Source of the DNA: Batkoa obscura
Lineage: Eukaryota > Entomophthoromycota > Entomophthoromycetes > Entomophthorales > Batkoaceae
NCBI GenBank assembly: GCA_030770535.1
Contig: JASVEC010000004.1
Location: forward strand, 1,612,001-1,676,000
Reading direction: 5' to 3'
DNA length: 64,000 nt
Shown: positions 12,551-24,276 of the stretch, piece after piece
Layout: every line of letters begins with the position of its first letter
Position numbering within the stretch: position 1 is the stretch's first letter
Position numbers and translations under genes: made by a program
Notes under the pieces: generated by a model
The model's database searches: none
What the model was told of the DNA's origin: nothing
Seen by the model: the letters and a program-made list of their open reading frames with translations, nothing else

Positions 12551-14997
12551 TTATGAGTCTGTGGGTGTTTCTTGAGATGTATCTCCATATGATCGCGGTT
12601 CAACTCCTGTTCCACTTGAGGTAGCTCCAGACGACGATTTTACATCTATATTATTTTAGAATTTATTCTGCTTAAACTATAACTAAAACTCACTCCTGAA
12701 ACACGCGTTACACAGTATATTCCCATTCTTTGGATTTTTGTTGATTTCTACAAGCCCTTTCTCTTGACAGCCAGAGCATTCACACTTAATTGTACCCTAT
12801 AATTTTTATATTAGCGATTAGTTGTAAGTATCGATTTTTTGACATACATTTTTATCACTTAGTTGCCTTTCTAAAATTTCGATTTCTTCTTGGAGCTTCT
12901 TATTTTCTAAACATAGTTGATTGAGCTCAAATTGCCATGTTGTGTTTTTTCTTACATCAAGAAAATCAAACATATTGTCATACTCAGAAGCCGCTCTTAC
13001 GGTACAAGGTGATGGTGCTGATGATGATGAAAATGAAGCATCCGAACCTGAATCTGGTATACTCTTTTTATCTAATACGCGCGTTTGACATAGTATAAAG
13101 CTGGGTTTGCCATTCAAAGATGAATTGCCAGGATAAAAATTCGAAACCAAATCAATAAATTGGCCTTTTTTATCCTTAAAGAAATGTCTCAGCCTAACCG
13201 TTACCCTATCTCGAGATTGATGAAGTGCTCTGGTAAGTGCAGTCGTGCGATCTTCTCGCATATAGTAGTACATTGAATTACCAGTCAATTCATCAGCCGA
13301 ATAACCAGTTACCCTTTCTGAGCTATATGTAACATAAAGATAAAGCCCATCAAGAGAGAGTTTTGACCAAAATTCATCCGATTCAATCCCCCCACAAGCA
13401 GTAAGAGCTTCATGTGAGAGTTGGTAGACTGGACGAACACGAGCACTTAAGACTATACATTTCCGGCCTTTACCATTATCGTTGTGTACACCACCTACAC
13501 TTTCGATCCAAACCAGACTTCCATCCTTACGTTCAGCTCTATGAACCAAACAGAATTTTCCAGAGGATGCTCCAATTTCTTTAAGCTCCCTTACTAAAGG
13601 AACCAAGTCACTAGAATGACTAATCTTAGAAACTGAGTAGCCAATGAGCTCTTCTGGTGAAAAACCCAATATTTCTTGACAACTTGGCGATGCGTATAGA
13701 AATACACCCTTTATAGTTAAGGCATAAATCATATCATCAGCATGTTCGATAAGCATACGATTCCATGTTCGATGAGACTCTTCATCCCTTGGTTTACCGA
13801 CTATTGACTCATAAGCGTCTGCAGCCTTTTCGAAGGAGCTTGAATAAGGTGTTCCAGGGAAGAAATCGTCCATTCCTTAAAAAAAATTAGAAATGTAGGG
13901 ATTTCATATATATAAAAATACCTGCTGTAAGGTAATTAGGTATCTTTAGCATTCCATAATTGACTTTGTAAGTGCCATCTATAAGGAAATCAATCAAAAT
14001 ACTCTAAAAACAATATTTCTATACCTTTCATCTTCTGTAGTAAAGCACCCGGTTGCTCGACTAAATCCTATTTCAAACTTAGTATCTTATTTTGTCATAT
14101 TGTTAATCTAACTTACAACTTGAAACCCTACATAATAAACTACTTCAGAGTTTTCAAAGATTGGAATAATGGTGAGTAAATTAATAAATGGTTGACCATT
14201 CTTTTTGTAATTGACTAAAGAAGATTGGTGTTCTTTTCCTTCCACTACATATGTTTTAATTCGATGAATGATGGTATTATCTGTATATCTCCTCCTAGAA
14301 CCCAAAGACACGTGACCATCGGGTGCTTGCAAAAATCGACAATTTCTACCAATAATTTCTGAAGACAAATATCCAGTTAATTTTTCAAAAGCTTGACTAG
14401 CGTAAATGATAGGAAAATCATATTTATGAGCATCTACAACAACGAAAGAAGAGCCCATGTCAATTGGGCCTAACTCAATTCTAGGCGAAGGGCGGTTGTA
14501 AATTTTAGCCATAATAGCTAAAATATCAAATCCTGTTGAAGAATAAATACCGGAATAAGCAATGTCTTTGTAATTAGAGTTAGAATTATCTGAACTGGTA
14601 CGAGAATTATCCGAAGTAGATGAGGATTTATTTAGTAATTCTTGACCGCCTGGTCCAAAAGGTGGTCCAAAAGAAGAAGCAGACAAGCCAACCAAAGAGT
14701 TGAGATTGTTTAAGTTTTCAATGCCTGAGTTTATTCTAGTACCACTGAAACCAACATTCGAATTATATGGTACCATTCTCGCACTGGATGGTGTAGAATC
14801 TGAACCACTTGGTACGTTTGGACTATAAAATAAAGCTTAAAAATTGAACGTATTTGAGTGCTAATAATAACAATAATGATATAAGGCTGAAATACTTACT
14901 GGAGATGACTTTGTTGACTATAAGGTCTTTTATTGCTGTTTGACGCAGTTGCATTTTTACTTAACTGCTCTTTATCAGATGAATTATTATTGACCAT
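12551..14997 (-). CDS. White-Collar-1-like blue-light receptor / transcription factor (LOV-PAS-PAS-GATA-like finger)
   Basis: About seven exons on the minus strand, roughly 720 residues. A short first exon starts MVNNNSSDKEQLSKNATAS. The second large exon (14108 to past 14776) carries a LOV domain with the photoactive motif GRNCRFLQAPDG, including the flavin-adduct cysteine, and ends at YYVGFQV. Two further PAS domains lie in the exon at 12818-13873 (MIYALTIKGVFLYASPSCQE and LSLDGLYLYVTYSSERVTGY). A coiled coil follows (QLCLENKKLQEEIEILERQL). The next exon (near 12675-12795) encodes a zinc finger, CSGC then CNAC spaced by 18 residues, like the GATA finger of WC-1 but lacking the usual TPxWR core. 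A serine/threonine-rich tail ends at 12551. WC-1 senses blue light through FAD and works with WC-2 in the nucleus. Light sensing is well supported; sequence-specific DNA binding by the finger is uncertain. Confidence 0.9.
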
Positions 14998-16033
14998 CTT
15001 GATTATTTGTATTAATAAAAGAGCTTTTGTTTATTGGTAATAGCCTTCTGCTAAGATAGCAATAATCAAGGATAAAACGAATTTGTATTAAGTTTAGGTA
15101 TTGACTATTTAATTGATTGTATTGAAATAAATTAAAAGTATTACGATTTTTCAGAAAAAAATAAACCTAAACTCTAAATTGTAAAAACCAAAGTTTTAAA
15201 CAAAGTAATATTTATATATGCTTTGAATTCCACTTTTTTAATGATCTGAACTTTATGATTCAAGCTTGGATTTGGAAATAAATTGGTCCTAAATTTAAAT
15301 AGAATAAATCGTCTGTTTTCACGGATCCTAATGACTAGGAATAGTAAGACCCTAGTAAACCATAAACTATATAAATGAAGACATAAATAAGTGGTAATAT
15401 GATATTAAGTTAAATTTTCAATATTTATATATGTGGTATATTATAAGCTTTGCTGCATTGATAGTAATATGTTTTATCTATTATAATATACGAACAAAAT
15501 AAATCTAATGAATAGCTTAATTGTTAAAATAAACAAAAGATGAAACTACATCCAATTAATTTAGTAGTTTTAATTTACTTTAAATATGATAGGATCTTTT
15601 TTATCAGACAGTTTTAAAGCAATAAATCAAACTTTAGAAACCTCTACAAATCCCAAATCATATACTGCCTCTTTGTTAAAATTGACCTACTTTGCTCAAC
15701 CTCTAGAGCTTTTTAATTAACTGAAATTACATTGTAAAAGTACCAATATTACTCTAACTTTAATAAGTTTTCAGATTGAAAACTATCAATCTCGATATTT
15801 CTCAATAAATTAATCACTACCCAATCATAATTTAAAAATGGTCTAATAGCGTTAAACAGACAAATACCATAAAAACTCCTTTCTTAACAGGTTGAATTGC
15901 TTTTAGGAACCAAGTAAAAAATAAAAAATTGCTTAAAATCGAGATCTGACTAACAAATCTACCATTTGTAAAATCTTTAATTCAAAGATGATTTCATCAA
16001 TGGCCATTTTCAACTTCAAGACCAATCAGTTAT

Positions 16034-16139
16034 ATATGAGGATGTTTTTTTTGGTTTCATTATTTTTTCATCTTTTGAGCGCTATTTGAGTGGAAGAATT
16101 GTTAGTAAAATTCTTAAACAAAAAAATACATCCCCATAT
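16034..16139 (+). mobile_element. MITE-A copy 1
   Basis: 106-bp element beginning ATATGAGGATG and ending CATCCCCATAT. The body GGTTTCATTATTTTTTCATC, then GAAGAATTGTTAGTAAAATT, is shared with the other copies. The plus orientation is defined as the strand with GGTTTCAT near the left end. No coding capacity. Confidence 0.85.
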
Positions 16140-17032
16140 CAAAATTGAAGTTAAGTCAAATAAACATAAAATTATAATATTTTTTTAAAATGATAACTTT
16201 ATGCTTGTTAGCTAAGGGTTTATTACTTTATTATCTTTGATATTTAATTTGACTATCTACTAAATACGAAATTGGTTTTCTAAAGGTATTTAATATAGCC
16301 TAATCAAAAACATAAAGTATATAAAACGAATAACAAGTAAACCTACCAACTTTTTCAAGTTATCACACGATTTTAAACAATTACTTCATGAGGTTAATTT
16401 TTATAATTTTATTTGATATGCTCTATTTTAATAAAATAAGTTTCTAATATTAAAACAATAATAGTTAAATATTTTATAAAATGTGATAAATTAATATTTT
16501 GCTTTTATTTTAGAACTCGATTGTATAAAAATTTTTAACTTAGTTTTATGTAAAATTTATTAACCAAATATTTTATTATCAAAAATAATGGTAACAAAAT
16601 TGATAAGTCAGGCTATAGAAACGTATAATATATAAAAAGTTCCTTGTTCTAAATATGTTTGATGTGTATATACTAAAAACTTAATTCTTTCAAAAATGTA
16701 AAATAACTAACATTTTTTATTTAAATTATATTTTTATATTTATAATTTATTTCGTCTTTTTTAGACTTAGAGGTAAAAAATCATGTGTCTTGTTGTTGAA
16801 TATAAAAGACTCAACTCTTAAAACTCGGGGATATGAAGTTTAGATGTAAGTAGATGTTAGATGAGGTAAAAAACTTAATTATTGGATGTAAGTGTTTTAA
16901 TTCAAGTGTACCTCATTTTCTATTAAGACAGGTTATGTTTCACGGGTCTAATTACATTTCATATATAGCCATCCAGACAAGGATCAATATGCTGAGAGTT
17001 TCGTGTTAGAGGAGTAACTATCTCAGAGCTTG

Positions 17033-17077
17033 TTTATTTTCATTTTCATTTTCGTTTTCGTTTTCATTTTCATTTAT
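17033..17077. repeat. TTTTCA/TTTTCG hexamer microsatellite
   Basis: Seven or so imperfect tandem TTTTCA and TTTTCG units, directly 5' of MITE-A copy 2. The open frame they create is low complexity and not a gene. Confidence 0.7.
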
Positions 17078-17118
17078 ATTATAATTGAATTATGTTTTTC
17101 AATCAAATATTTGTTAAT

Positions 17119-17224
17119 ATATGGGGATATTTTTTTGGTTTCATCATTTTTTCCATTTTTTAAGCACTACTTGAGTGGAAGAATTGTTAGTAAAATTCTT
17201 AAACACAAAAATACATCCCCATAT
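17119..17224 (+). mobile_element. MITE-A copy 2, abutting MITE-B
   Basis: 106-bp copy with ends ATATGGGGATA and ACATCCCCATAT. Its last four bases are also the first four of the MITE-B copy that follows, giving the junction CCCCATATGGGG at 17217-17228. This fits two elements sharing one TA-type target. Confidence 0.88.
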
Positions 17225-17390
17225 GGGGATGTTTGAATTGGTTTCAAATTTAGTTAAAAATTAATCCAAATTTTAAGCTTTTGAATTTATAAGTCCTTAG
17301 CATGTGATTAGTTAAATTTAAAAAGCTTAGTTATATATAAAATTTAGCTTAAAAAACTGATTATGATTGTTTTATTTTTTCTTATTTTTT
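17221..17390 (+). mobile_element. MITE-B / transposon-end fragment
   Basis: Begins ATATGGGGATGTTTGAATTG and continues GGTTTCAAATTTAGTT, TTAATCCAAATTTTAAG and GTGATTAGTTAAATTTAAA. The same series of words follows 40292 at the palindrome centre, so about 165 bp are shared. It looks like one end of the larger transposon without its other end. The right border is approximate. Confidence 0.65.
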
Positions 17391-17396
17391 TTAATT

Positions 17397-17446
17397 ATGT
17401 AGAGGTGTTTTTTTTAGTTTCACCGCTTTTTCCATTTTTTAAGCAA
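17397..17446 (+). mobile_element. MITE-A half copy
   Basis: Only the left half of the element is present (AGAGGTGTTTTTTTTAGTTT, then CCATTTTTTAAGC). It stops a few bases before the full copy at 17451. Confidence 0.65.
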
Positions 17447-17450
17447 AAAT

Positions 17451-17557
17451 ATATGGGGATATATTTTTGTGTTTAAGAATTTTATTAACAATTTTTCCAC
17501 TTAAATAGTGCTTAAAAAATGGAAAAAGTGATGAAACCAAAAAAAACATCCCCATAT
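17451..17557 (-). mobile_element. MITE-A copy 3
   Basis: 107-bp copy in the opposite orientation to copy 2. It starts ATATGGGGATATATTTTTGT and ends AAAAAAACATCCCCATAT. Confidence 0.88.
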
Positions 17558-18018
17558 TTTATTAAACATAATGATGAACTATATTATTATCGAGTATCTG
17601 ATAAATTAAAAAGTTGTAATAATAAGTAAAAACTATTATTATGTTGCTTGTATTACATAAAGATGGTTAATTATAGTTTTAGGGCTAACTACTCCATTTT
17701 ATGTAGCTATTTATTAGCTTAGTAATATACTAGTAATATAGTTGTAATATTAAAATGATTTATTTAATAGCAAATCTGCAATGTTGGCTATAAAGTAGTT
17801 GATAATAAATATTTCTCAATGAAGTTTTATAGGAATATGTATTTATTTACATATTACAACTTTAATTAATATAAGTATATATGTTATATTAGTAAAAGCC
17901 TTGCTGATTCGGGAATTTCTGCTAACTTACAACACAAATTATAATAAAATTAAAACTGTGTCAGGTGCTTTGCTTTTTATAGAATTTATTTTATAGAATT
18001 TTAAGCAAAGTTTTTAAA

Positions 18019-18124
18019 ATATGAGGATGTATTTTTTTGTTTAAGAATTTTACTAACAATCTTTCCGCTGAAACAACGCTTAAAAAATGGAAAAAATAAT
18101 GATGCCAAAAAAACACCCCCATAT
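18019..18124 (-). mobile_element. MITE-A copy 4
   Basis: 106-bp diverged copy. Ends are ATATGAGGATG and CACCCCCATAT. It lies downstream of the TAM41 gene. Confidence 0.85.
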
Positions 18125-18567
18125 AAAATATTTATTTTAAATAGCCTTTTTTTAAATTACCAATAGTTTATATTCAACACTATAGTTTGATAAGTATTTA
18201 CATTAGCTGCTACAATAACTTTTGATTGCATTTAACCATATTTTACCTCATAATGTATGAGTACTGCTAGACTATATTACTTTTTACTAGATGTTTTTTA
18301 TCTAATAAACCCAAAGTTAACAATTAGACTGAAAATTATTATTAATGAATTAAAAACTATTATAAATTAAAATTTCAAACGTATTTATTTTAAAATTTAT
18401 AGTCTATAGAATATAGCTACGTTGAAACGAATTAATTTTAATAGTAAAGTTGATAACGTAAAAAAAAAGCAAAAAGGAGCACATAGCTAGAAAGCTGTTC
18501 GACAGGTAGAGTAGTCAAAATTAATAGCTTCTTACCAAATCATTCGAATTTCATTTCTCTCATTTTT

Positions 18568-19884
18568 CTATTTGCGAAACATCTTACTTAATTTTTCCTT
18601 AATATACCAAATAGATCTAGTAATTCCTGCTGTAAATAAACCTTTTACAGATTGAGTTAATGCTGATTCTTTTACAATGTTAGATAATGCTAAAGTAATT
18701 ATTTAATAAAAATTGAATATAAGCTTTAATTAAAATGTACCTTGTTCAGTAGCTTTTTTCATATCGGAAGAACGTTTATATTCAACTAATTTATTTTAAC
18801 TTGGGAATATCATATTGTAAATAAAATTTTACCTTCAGTATTCATTGGGGCACGGGTGGCAATAATATATTCATTCTTTAAAACTTTTCTCAGTTTTACT
18901 GGCAACTTTTTGGCAATTTTATTTGTCATTTCATCATCATAAACTTGCTAATTAATTTTTTTTAAAACTATTCGCTCTTTATATTATGTAGTCTTACCTC
19001 TATTATATCCCCATTTCGACTCAAATTAGGAAATGCGTCAATTACTGGGTGGTAAATTTCTTCTAAAAATTGGTGTTGAGCTTTGACTATGTTTTGCACT
19101 TTTTTAGGATTTTCTCCAACTATCATACGAAAGTCACCCATATAGGAGATGCTAACCAATACTGTAAAAAGCTCTTCAACTGTGAATGTTTTTGGTAACA
19201 TTAACAAGGAAGCTCTTAAAGCGTGAGAGCGATTAATTTGGTTTGCAATTTTAACATGGGGATCGTCTTTTAGTATCTTTAATGGTTTTTGCATCCTACC
19301 TGCAAGATAAAGCGTGTCCCAATGCACTAAATCATTGACTAATTTTTCTATCGATATTACTCCATATTTTACTTTTAGATTTCCTATTTTACAATAAGGG
19401 TTGTAATATATCCCTGCTCCAAAATTATCTTGAACCATTGAAACGAAACCACTACCTAACTTACTCATCCCTGAATAATGATGACGATTTTTTCTAAAAT
19501 TTTCAGAGTGCCAATGTGCGGGATGAGTTACTCCAAATATTAAATCAACTTGTGGTAAGTCCTAAAAAAGCTTTAGAGCTACATTAAGTATTATGTTGTA
19601 AATTTACATTTGATGAGTAGCCCAATTGTTTAAATACACCAGAACCATAGCCACAAGCAAATCTTATTGGAGCATCAAAATGAGAAAGTATAGTATCTAG
19701 TTCTGAGTTGACTTCAAGTTTGACATCTTTTTTGGTACTGTTGAATCGAATGAAGCCTACTTTTTGGAACTCATAAGTGGAAGATAAAATGGAAGTTTTG
19801 GTTATTGAGATTAATTTCTAGTTAATTGTTTAATACAACTACTTATACATATAAATGTTTATTTACTTTAAAAGCTAAATTCAT
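18568..19884 (-). CDS. TAM41: TAM41-like mitochondrial CDP-diacylglycerol synthase
   Basis: Makes CDP-diacylglycerol from phosphatidic acid and CTP on the matrix side of the inner mitochondrial membrane, the first committed input to cardiolipin. Seven exons. An 18-nt first exon (MNLAFK) splices in frame to a Ser/Lys-rich leader compatible with a mitochondrial presequence. Hallmarks are FACGYGSGVF (nucleotidyltransferase GxGS region), DLIFGVTHPAHWHSENF, MSKLGSGFVSMVQDNFGAGI and GVISIEKLVNDLVHWDTLYL. The 3' exons give NKIAKKLPVKLRKV and a last exon ending SIWYIKEKLSKMFRK. The CGYGSGV and DxIFGV motifs are the known catalytic parts of the Mmp37/TAM41 family. Tafazzin, which acts later in the same pathway, lies about 14 kb away. 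Confidence 0.93.
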
Positions 19885-20391
19885 TATTAAAAAAGTACAA
19901 ACTATAATTTCAATTTGACACTTTTGATCTTTTAATGTATCTGGTAAATTGGGTCAGTCACGTCATTATTGTTATGGGATTATTTTACAATTCTTAATTT
20001 AAGAATAATTGATCTAAATTTAGTCATAATTATGCATGGATTCTACTTATTAAGAATAAATGATTACTATTATTAAATTTCAATAACAACATATTAATAA
20101 TAAAAGGTTTAAATACAGTGTGTAGTCTGTACATGAGGACCATTAAATATTTAATATATTGCTATTGATAATAATCTTATATTCTCTGTACTAACAAAAA
20201 AATGATTAACCTATTGTTGCTCAAATAATGTTGTTTTCTATTATTTTAGTAGCCAAAGTTATTAAAAATAGTTATTTTAGCTATATGTATTTCAAGTAAA
20301 AACCATCTTAGTTAAATATTAGTACAATTTTAATACTATTATTTCATCAGCCAAATTAAAAAAACTTGCATAGTAACAAAATTTTACTTCC
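19885..20391. other. Intergenic, nothing identified
   Basis: About 500 bp between two minus-strand genes (adenosine kinase 3' end and TAM41 start). AT-rich, no repeat or RNA gene recognised. Confidence 0.5.
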
Positions 20392-21584
20392 TTAATTAGA
20401 AGGAGGGGTGAGTTCACCTTCAGGGTAGAAAGGACCAGCTTGACGAATAACTAAGCCAGCTAACCAGTGACCAGTGTGAACGCAACGCTCAATTGGGGCA
20501 CCTTGTACATATTCGGAGATGAAACCACCAACAAAAGCATCACCAGCACCATTAGTGTCGTTAATTTCTTTTGGATCAATTTCATTGATAGGGAATTCCT
20601 TAACTTGCCCATTTTCAACTACAATGGTTGGTTCAGTACCTTGAGTAAATACAACTAATCTAGATCTTGATTTGTTTTCTTTTGGTAAGTTAGCAATCTT
20701 TAAAGCGATTTCTTTAATATCTTCGGTTTCATAACCGTGGGATTGAGAGTAGGCAAGGGCTTCAGTTTCGTTACCGAATATGATATCCCAGTATGGGGAA
20801 ACAGCATCCATGTTGTCTTTAAAGAATTGAGGTAAAAAGGGGGCAGATAAATTCATAGCATATACCTTGTTGTTTTCACTAGCATGTTTAGCAACCTTAA
20901 GGATGGACTCGATAGAAACAGTTAAAAAGAAACCAGCATTATAATAAAATTTAGCTTTTTCAACGTAAGCCCAGTTTTCAGCTTTTTCCAAATGAGAAAC
21001 TTTATAGTTATTAGCGGCAGATAAGTTAGCTACTAAAGAACGATTGTGACCGTTAATAAGGGTAGCACAGGTACCAGTTGGGGTGGTTTCATCAATGTAA
21101 TAATTTGGATGTAAACCATCTCTTTCAGCTGCTTTCTTTAAAATTTCGGCAAACTCATCATTTGAAACGCAACCCATGAAGTTGACACTATTTGGTGGTA
21201 AAAGACGCTAAAATATTACAATAAATGTTAAACAAAATAGTAAAATGATTTATATTACTTGAGCTCCACGACATGCGTTTTGGGTAGCTCCACCAGCAAT
21301 ATAATAAGAGCCTTCCATTTCAGTTAACTCTTTGTAACTTTAATGATATGAATAAGTATAGCTTAAATAATGAAATAAACTTACAGTGGGGCATGTTTAT
21401 CTTCGGCGAGGATGGCGTCGTTAGCTTTAAGATTATATCTAAGGTTTATTAAAACTAGTTTCATTTATAAACAATAATAAAAATCTTACTTTGATAAAAC
21501 ATCTTCACCAACAGTAGCACATATATCAAGTAATGGGTTACCCATACCTAAAATAGCTCCATTTAAGTTATTGTTTGAGGACAT
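20392..21584 (-). CDS. Adenosine kinase (PfkB/ribokinase family)
   Basis: Phosphorylates adenosine to AMP in the cytosol, feeding purine salvage and removing the product of S-adenosylhomocysteine hydrolysis. Four exons. The first starts MSSNNNLNGAILGMGNPLLD, with introns near 21433-21491, 21338-21385 and 21209-21259. The last exon is 20392-21208. Conserved pieces are the GNPLLD start, IAGGATQNACRGAQ (substrate lid region) and DTNGAGDAFVGGF, the PfkB signature containing the catalytic Asp. Total is about 345 residues, the normal length. No oddities seen. Confidence 0.96.
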
Positions 21585-21831
21585 CTTTCCGATTGTAAAT
21601 ATGTTAAAAAACAATTTGTAACTTTAATGATATTTTGAGTTTTGATTACTATTATTCTTGTAGTGTATGGCTTCATTCTCAAGTTTAATTGGCTGGTTAA
21701 GTTAGCTTAAGTGTAAGTTTTTAATTAGCTTTTTATTAAGCTGTTAAGTTTCTTTAGAAAATTCCCATAATTTAATTTGAACTTGCTAAGCATCAGATAA
21801 GAACAGTAAGACGAAAAATCAATTCTTAATT

Positions 21832-22998
21832 ATGTCAACAGATAGATTAGTAGTGGGCCTTGTTAAAGCATTAAGGATAACAACTTTCAATAAAACTAGA
21901 TTAGTACCTAAAAGTTTACCTTTATTAAACAAATGGAATAGAAGTCAAAGTACAATAGCCCAAAAACTTCTTGAAGAAAAAGAAAATAGCATATTGCACG
22001 ATGCGAAATTAGACATTGATGTAAAGGGATTGCAATATAATTTGGTTTTGTTCAACTCTGAATCCGCATGGTATTATTTTGAAAAAATTAGACAGAATAA
22101 CAAATTACACTTGGTTACTGAAGAGAGCTTATCTGAGCTATTAAAAAGTATAAAATTTCCTGACTTTGGTCGAGCAGATGGGGTAAAAGTTCAACAAAGA
22201 ATAGGAATATTATTAGAGACGATTTATTCTTTAAATTTTAAGCTAAATGAATCAGATTATCGGCATTTGATAGCGATCTATGGGTTTTTAAAATTGGAAA
22301 AAGAAGTGGCTAGTTTGTGGCAACAGTTGAATGATTCGGTTATAATCCCTAGCATTTATTCCTATACTTCTTTAGCTTATGCTTATTTAGAACTGAACAA
22401 ACCAGACAAAGTATTTGAAATTTATGGACAACTTCAGGCGAGTGATATTTGGCCAAATGGACAGTTTTATTTATTATTGATGAAAGCTTACAGTCAATTG
22501 AAAAATGGAGAAAAGGTGATCGAAACCTTTAATACCTATTTAGCGTTATATGAAAGCGAAGATATACAAAAAGGTGATAAGGTATCATCTCAAGCTTATA
22601 GGAAGTTTTTTTCATGTATTGAAAAGTGTAATGCTGGTTATTCGGAGGAAATGCAAAGGTATTTTAATTTAATGGTGCAAAACGGTATTACCCCTTTAGA
22701 AATTCATTTTAAAACTATCATGGGGTACCATTTGGACCAGGGTAACCTTTTAGAAGGGATAAATTGGTTTAATAAAATGACCGAGTTTGAAATTGAGCCT
22801 AGGATGGGGAACTATATTCGTCATTTGATAGCACATAGAAGAACACCGTTTATTGAGTTATTTTGTAAAAATCTTAGTCAAGCTCAATTAAGCTCTATTT
22901 TGAATCATTTAAATGATCGATTAGGCTTTGCGCAAGAGGTTAGAGAACAGAAAAAAATAGAAAAAGTAATTAAAAGAGTAGTTAAGTTTTTAGAATAA
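21832..22998 (+). CDS. Mitochondrial pentatricopeptide-repeat protein
   Basis: Intronless, 388 residues. The N-terminal stretch is rich in Arg, Lys, Ser and Thr (LVKALRITTFNKTRLVPKSL) and reads as a mitochondrial targeting sequence. From about residue 125 come helical PPR-type repeats, for example YSYTSLAYAYLELNKPDKVF, GQFYLLLMKAYSQLKNGEKV and EIHFKTIMGYHLDQGNLLEG. PPR proteins bind organellar RNA in a sequence-guided way. The individual partner cannot be assigned. It is divergent from the adenosine kinase gene, with about 250 bp between the starts. Confidence 0.72.
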   Translation: MSTDRLVVGLVKALRITTFNKTRLVPKSLPLLNKWNRSQSTIAQKLLEEKENSILHDAKLDIDVKGLQYNLVLFNSESAWYYFEKIRQNNKLHLVTEESLSELLKSIKFPDFGRADGVKVQQRIGILLETIYSLNFKLNESDYRHLIAIYGFLKLEKEVASLWQQLNDSVIIPSIYSYTSLAYAYLELNKPDKVFEIYGQLQASDIWPNGQFYLLLMKAYSQLKNGEKVIETFNTYLALYESEDIQKGDKVSSQAYRKFFSCIEKCNAGYSEEMQRYFNLMVQNGITPLEIHFKTIMGYHLDQGNLLEGINWFNKMTEFEIEPRMGNYIRHLIAHRRTPFIELFCKNLSQAQLSSILNHLNDRLGFAQEVREQKKIEKVIKRVVKFLE

Positions 22999-23320
22999 AG
23001 CTTTAAAAGTGGTGATAGCTCTTGGTTAATTTAAAGTTATTAGCTCTTATTTCAAAATACCACATTAATAGTAATAAAAACCCTTTTGATCATTCATTTA
23101 TGTTTACTTTTGTTCCTTTTTAAGTTTGATTTATAACACAATGTCACATATAGAGTGATAATTTATTACTTAATATTAGTATTGATGTTTTATTTTTAAC
23201 CTACTACAGTTCATACTTTGCTCATTACTTAAATATTAGGTTGACTTGCACCAATTAAAGCTCGAAACTCCAGCTCAAAACTTGAAATATTTTTTTTTAA
23301 TTTTAATTTTTTTTTACAAA
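22999..23320. other. Intergenic, nothing identified
   Basis: AT-rich 322-bp spacer ending in a T-rich tract just before the prefoldin ATG. No structure recognised. Confidence 0.5.
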
Positions 23321-23896
23321 ATGTCAGCCATTGCCAAACAGCTAGAGCTTGAGTCTCAAAACTTCCAATCTTTACAAAAAGGTAGTGTGACTAAATCATC
23401 ACTCTAAACTGACTTATTTAACAAATATTACAGAATTCAACCAAGCTTTAGACTCAAGAACTAAACTAGAGTCACAACTTAGAGAAAATCAAGCTGTACA
23501 AGAAGTAATATCTTATTTTATGTAAAAAAAATAATTGAGTACTAAATGAGATACTAGGAATTTAAACATTTAGAAGATGATGCGGATATTTTCAAATTAA
23601 TAGGGCCAGTTTTGGTTAAGCAAGAAAAAAATGAAGCCAAAAGCAATGTTGATAAAAGAATTCAGTTTATTCAAAGAGAAATGTAAGTTTAAATTTTTCT
23701 TTGTATTGATTTTTCATAGTAATTTTGATATAGAGAAAGGATCGAGGATCAAATTAAAGATTTAACTTCCAAACAGGATAAAAAAAGAGAAGAGGTGAAT
23801 TTAATATCATCGCTTATTATTTTAATTTTAATTTATCTTAATTCTTAGATCATAAAACTACAAACTAGTTATCAAGCTGAACAAACTAAAGCTTAG
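23321..23896 (+). CDS. Prefoldin subunit 6 (beta-type)
   Basis: Five small exons give about 120 residues. MSAIAKQLELESQNFQSLQK and EFNQALDSRTKLESQLRENQ form the first coiled-coil helix. EFKHLEDDADIFKLIGPVLV is the beta-hairpin core, matching the LxxDxxVYKLIGPVLVKQ pattern of prefoldin 6. RIQFIQREMERIEDQIKDLT forms the second helix. Prefoldin is a cytosolic hexameric chaperone that hands unfolded actin and tubulin to CCT. Introns are 45-60 nt with GT-AG borders. Length matches the family. Confidence 0.92.
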
Positions 23897-24276
23897 GTCT
23901 AATTAGATTAATAAATTACTTTGCAGTTATATTTGTTTCAATAGATTGAGCGTTTTAGTTTTAAGTTACTAAGTTGATTAAGATAATTTACAGAACCGAA
24001 ATAGATGTTGACCTAACGATATATTTTTTATAAAATAGATGAAGTATTTTGCATTTGTTTTGGATTGCTTAACATTATTTTTACATTCTCATATATACCA
24101 AAGCTACCAAACACAAAATAAATAAAGCCAATGTTTTTTAAGTTCAAAGTTAATAAAAGAGAAACGTTATATTAGATAATGCCTGTCCCTTATTCAAATT
24201 TTATTAATTTCATTTGTTCTTGATAAAAACTTTGACTATCAATAAACAGTTCTGGTTTAGCTTATTGCCACAAAAA
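23897..24276. other. Intergenic between convergent genes
   Basis: About 380 bp of AT-rich DNA between the stops of the prefoldin and EMC5 genes. No repeat or RNA gene seen. Confidence 0.5.

Larger units (their letters stand above)
14998..18567. other. Gene-free region with clustered inverted-repeat elements
   Basis: About 3.6 kb without a supported gene between divergent neighbours. It holds four copies of the ATATGGGGATG MITE, one half copy and one copy of the related MITE-B (separate entries). A TTTTCA/TTTTCG hexamer run lies at about 17033-17077. The block at about 16780-17030 is less AT-rich and may be an old repeat, but I could not classify it. Confidence 0.55.

Noticed and set aside
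16780-17030. Possible LTR starting TGTTGTTGAATATAAAAGAC
   Set aside because: No second border, target duplication or second copy in the window. Not enough to call.
16034-18124. Regularly repeated short elements as a CRISPR-like array
   Set aside because: Copies occur in both orientations at uneven spacing with inverted ends. They are small transposable elements in a eukaryotic genome.
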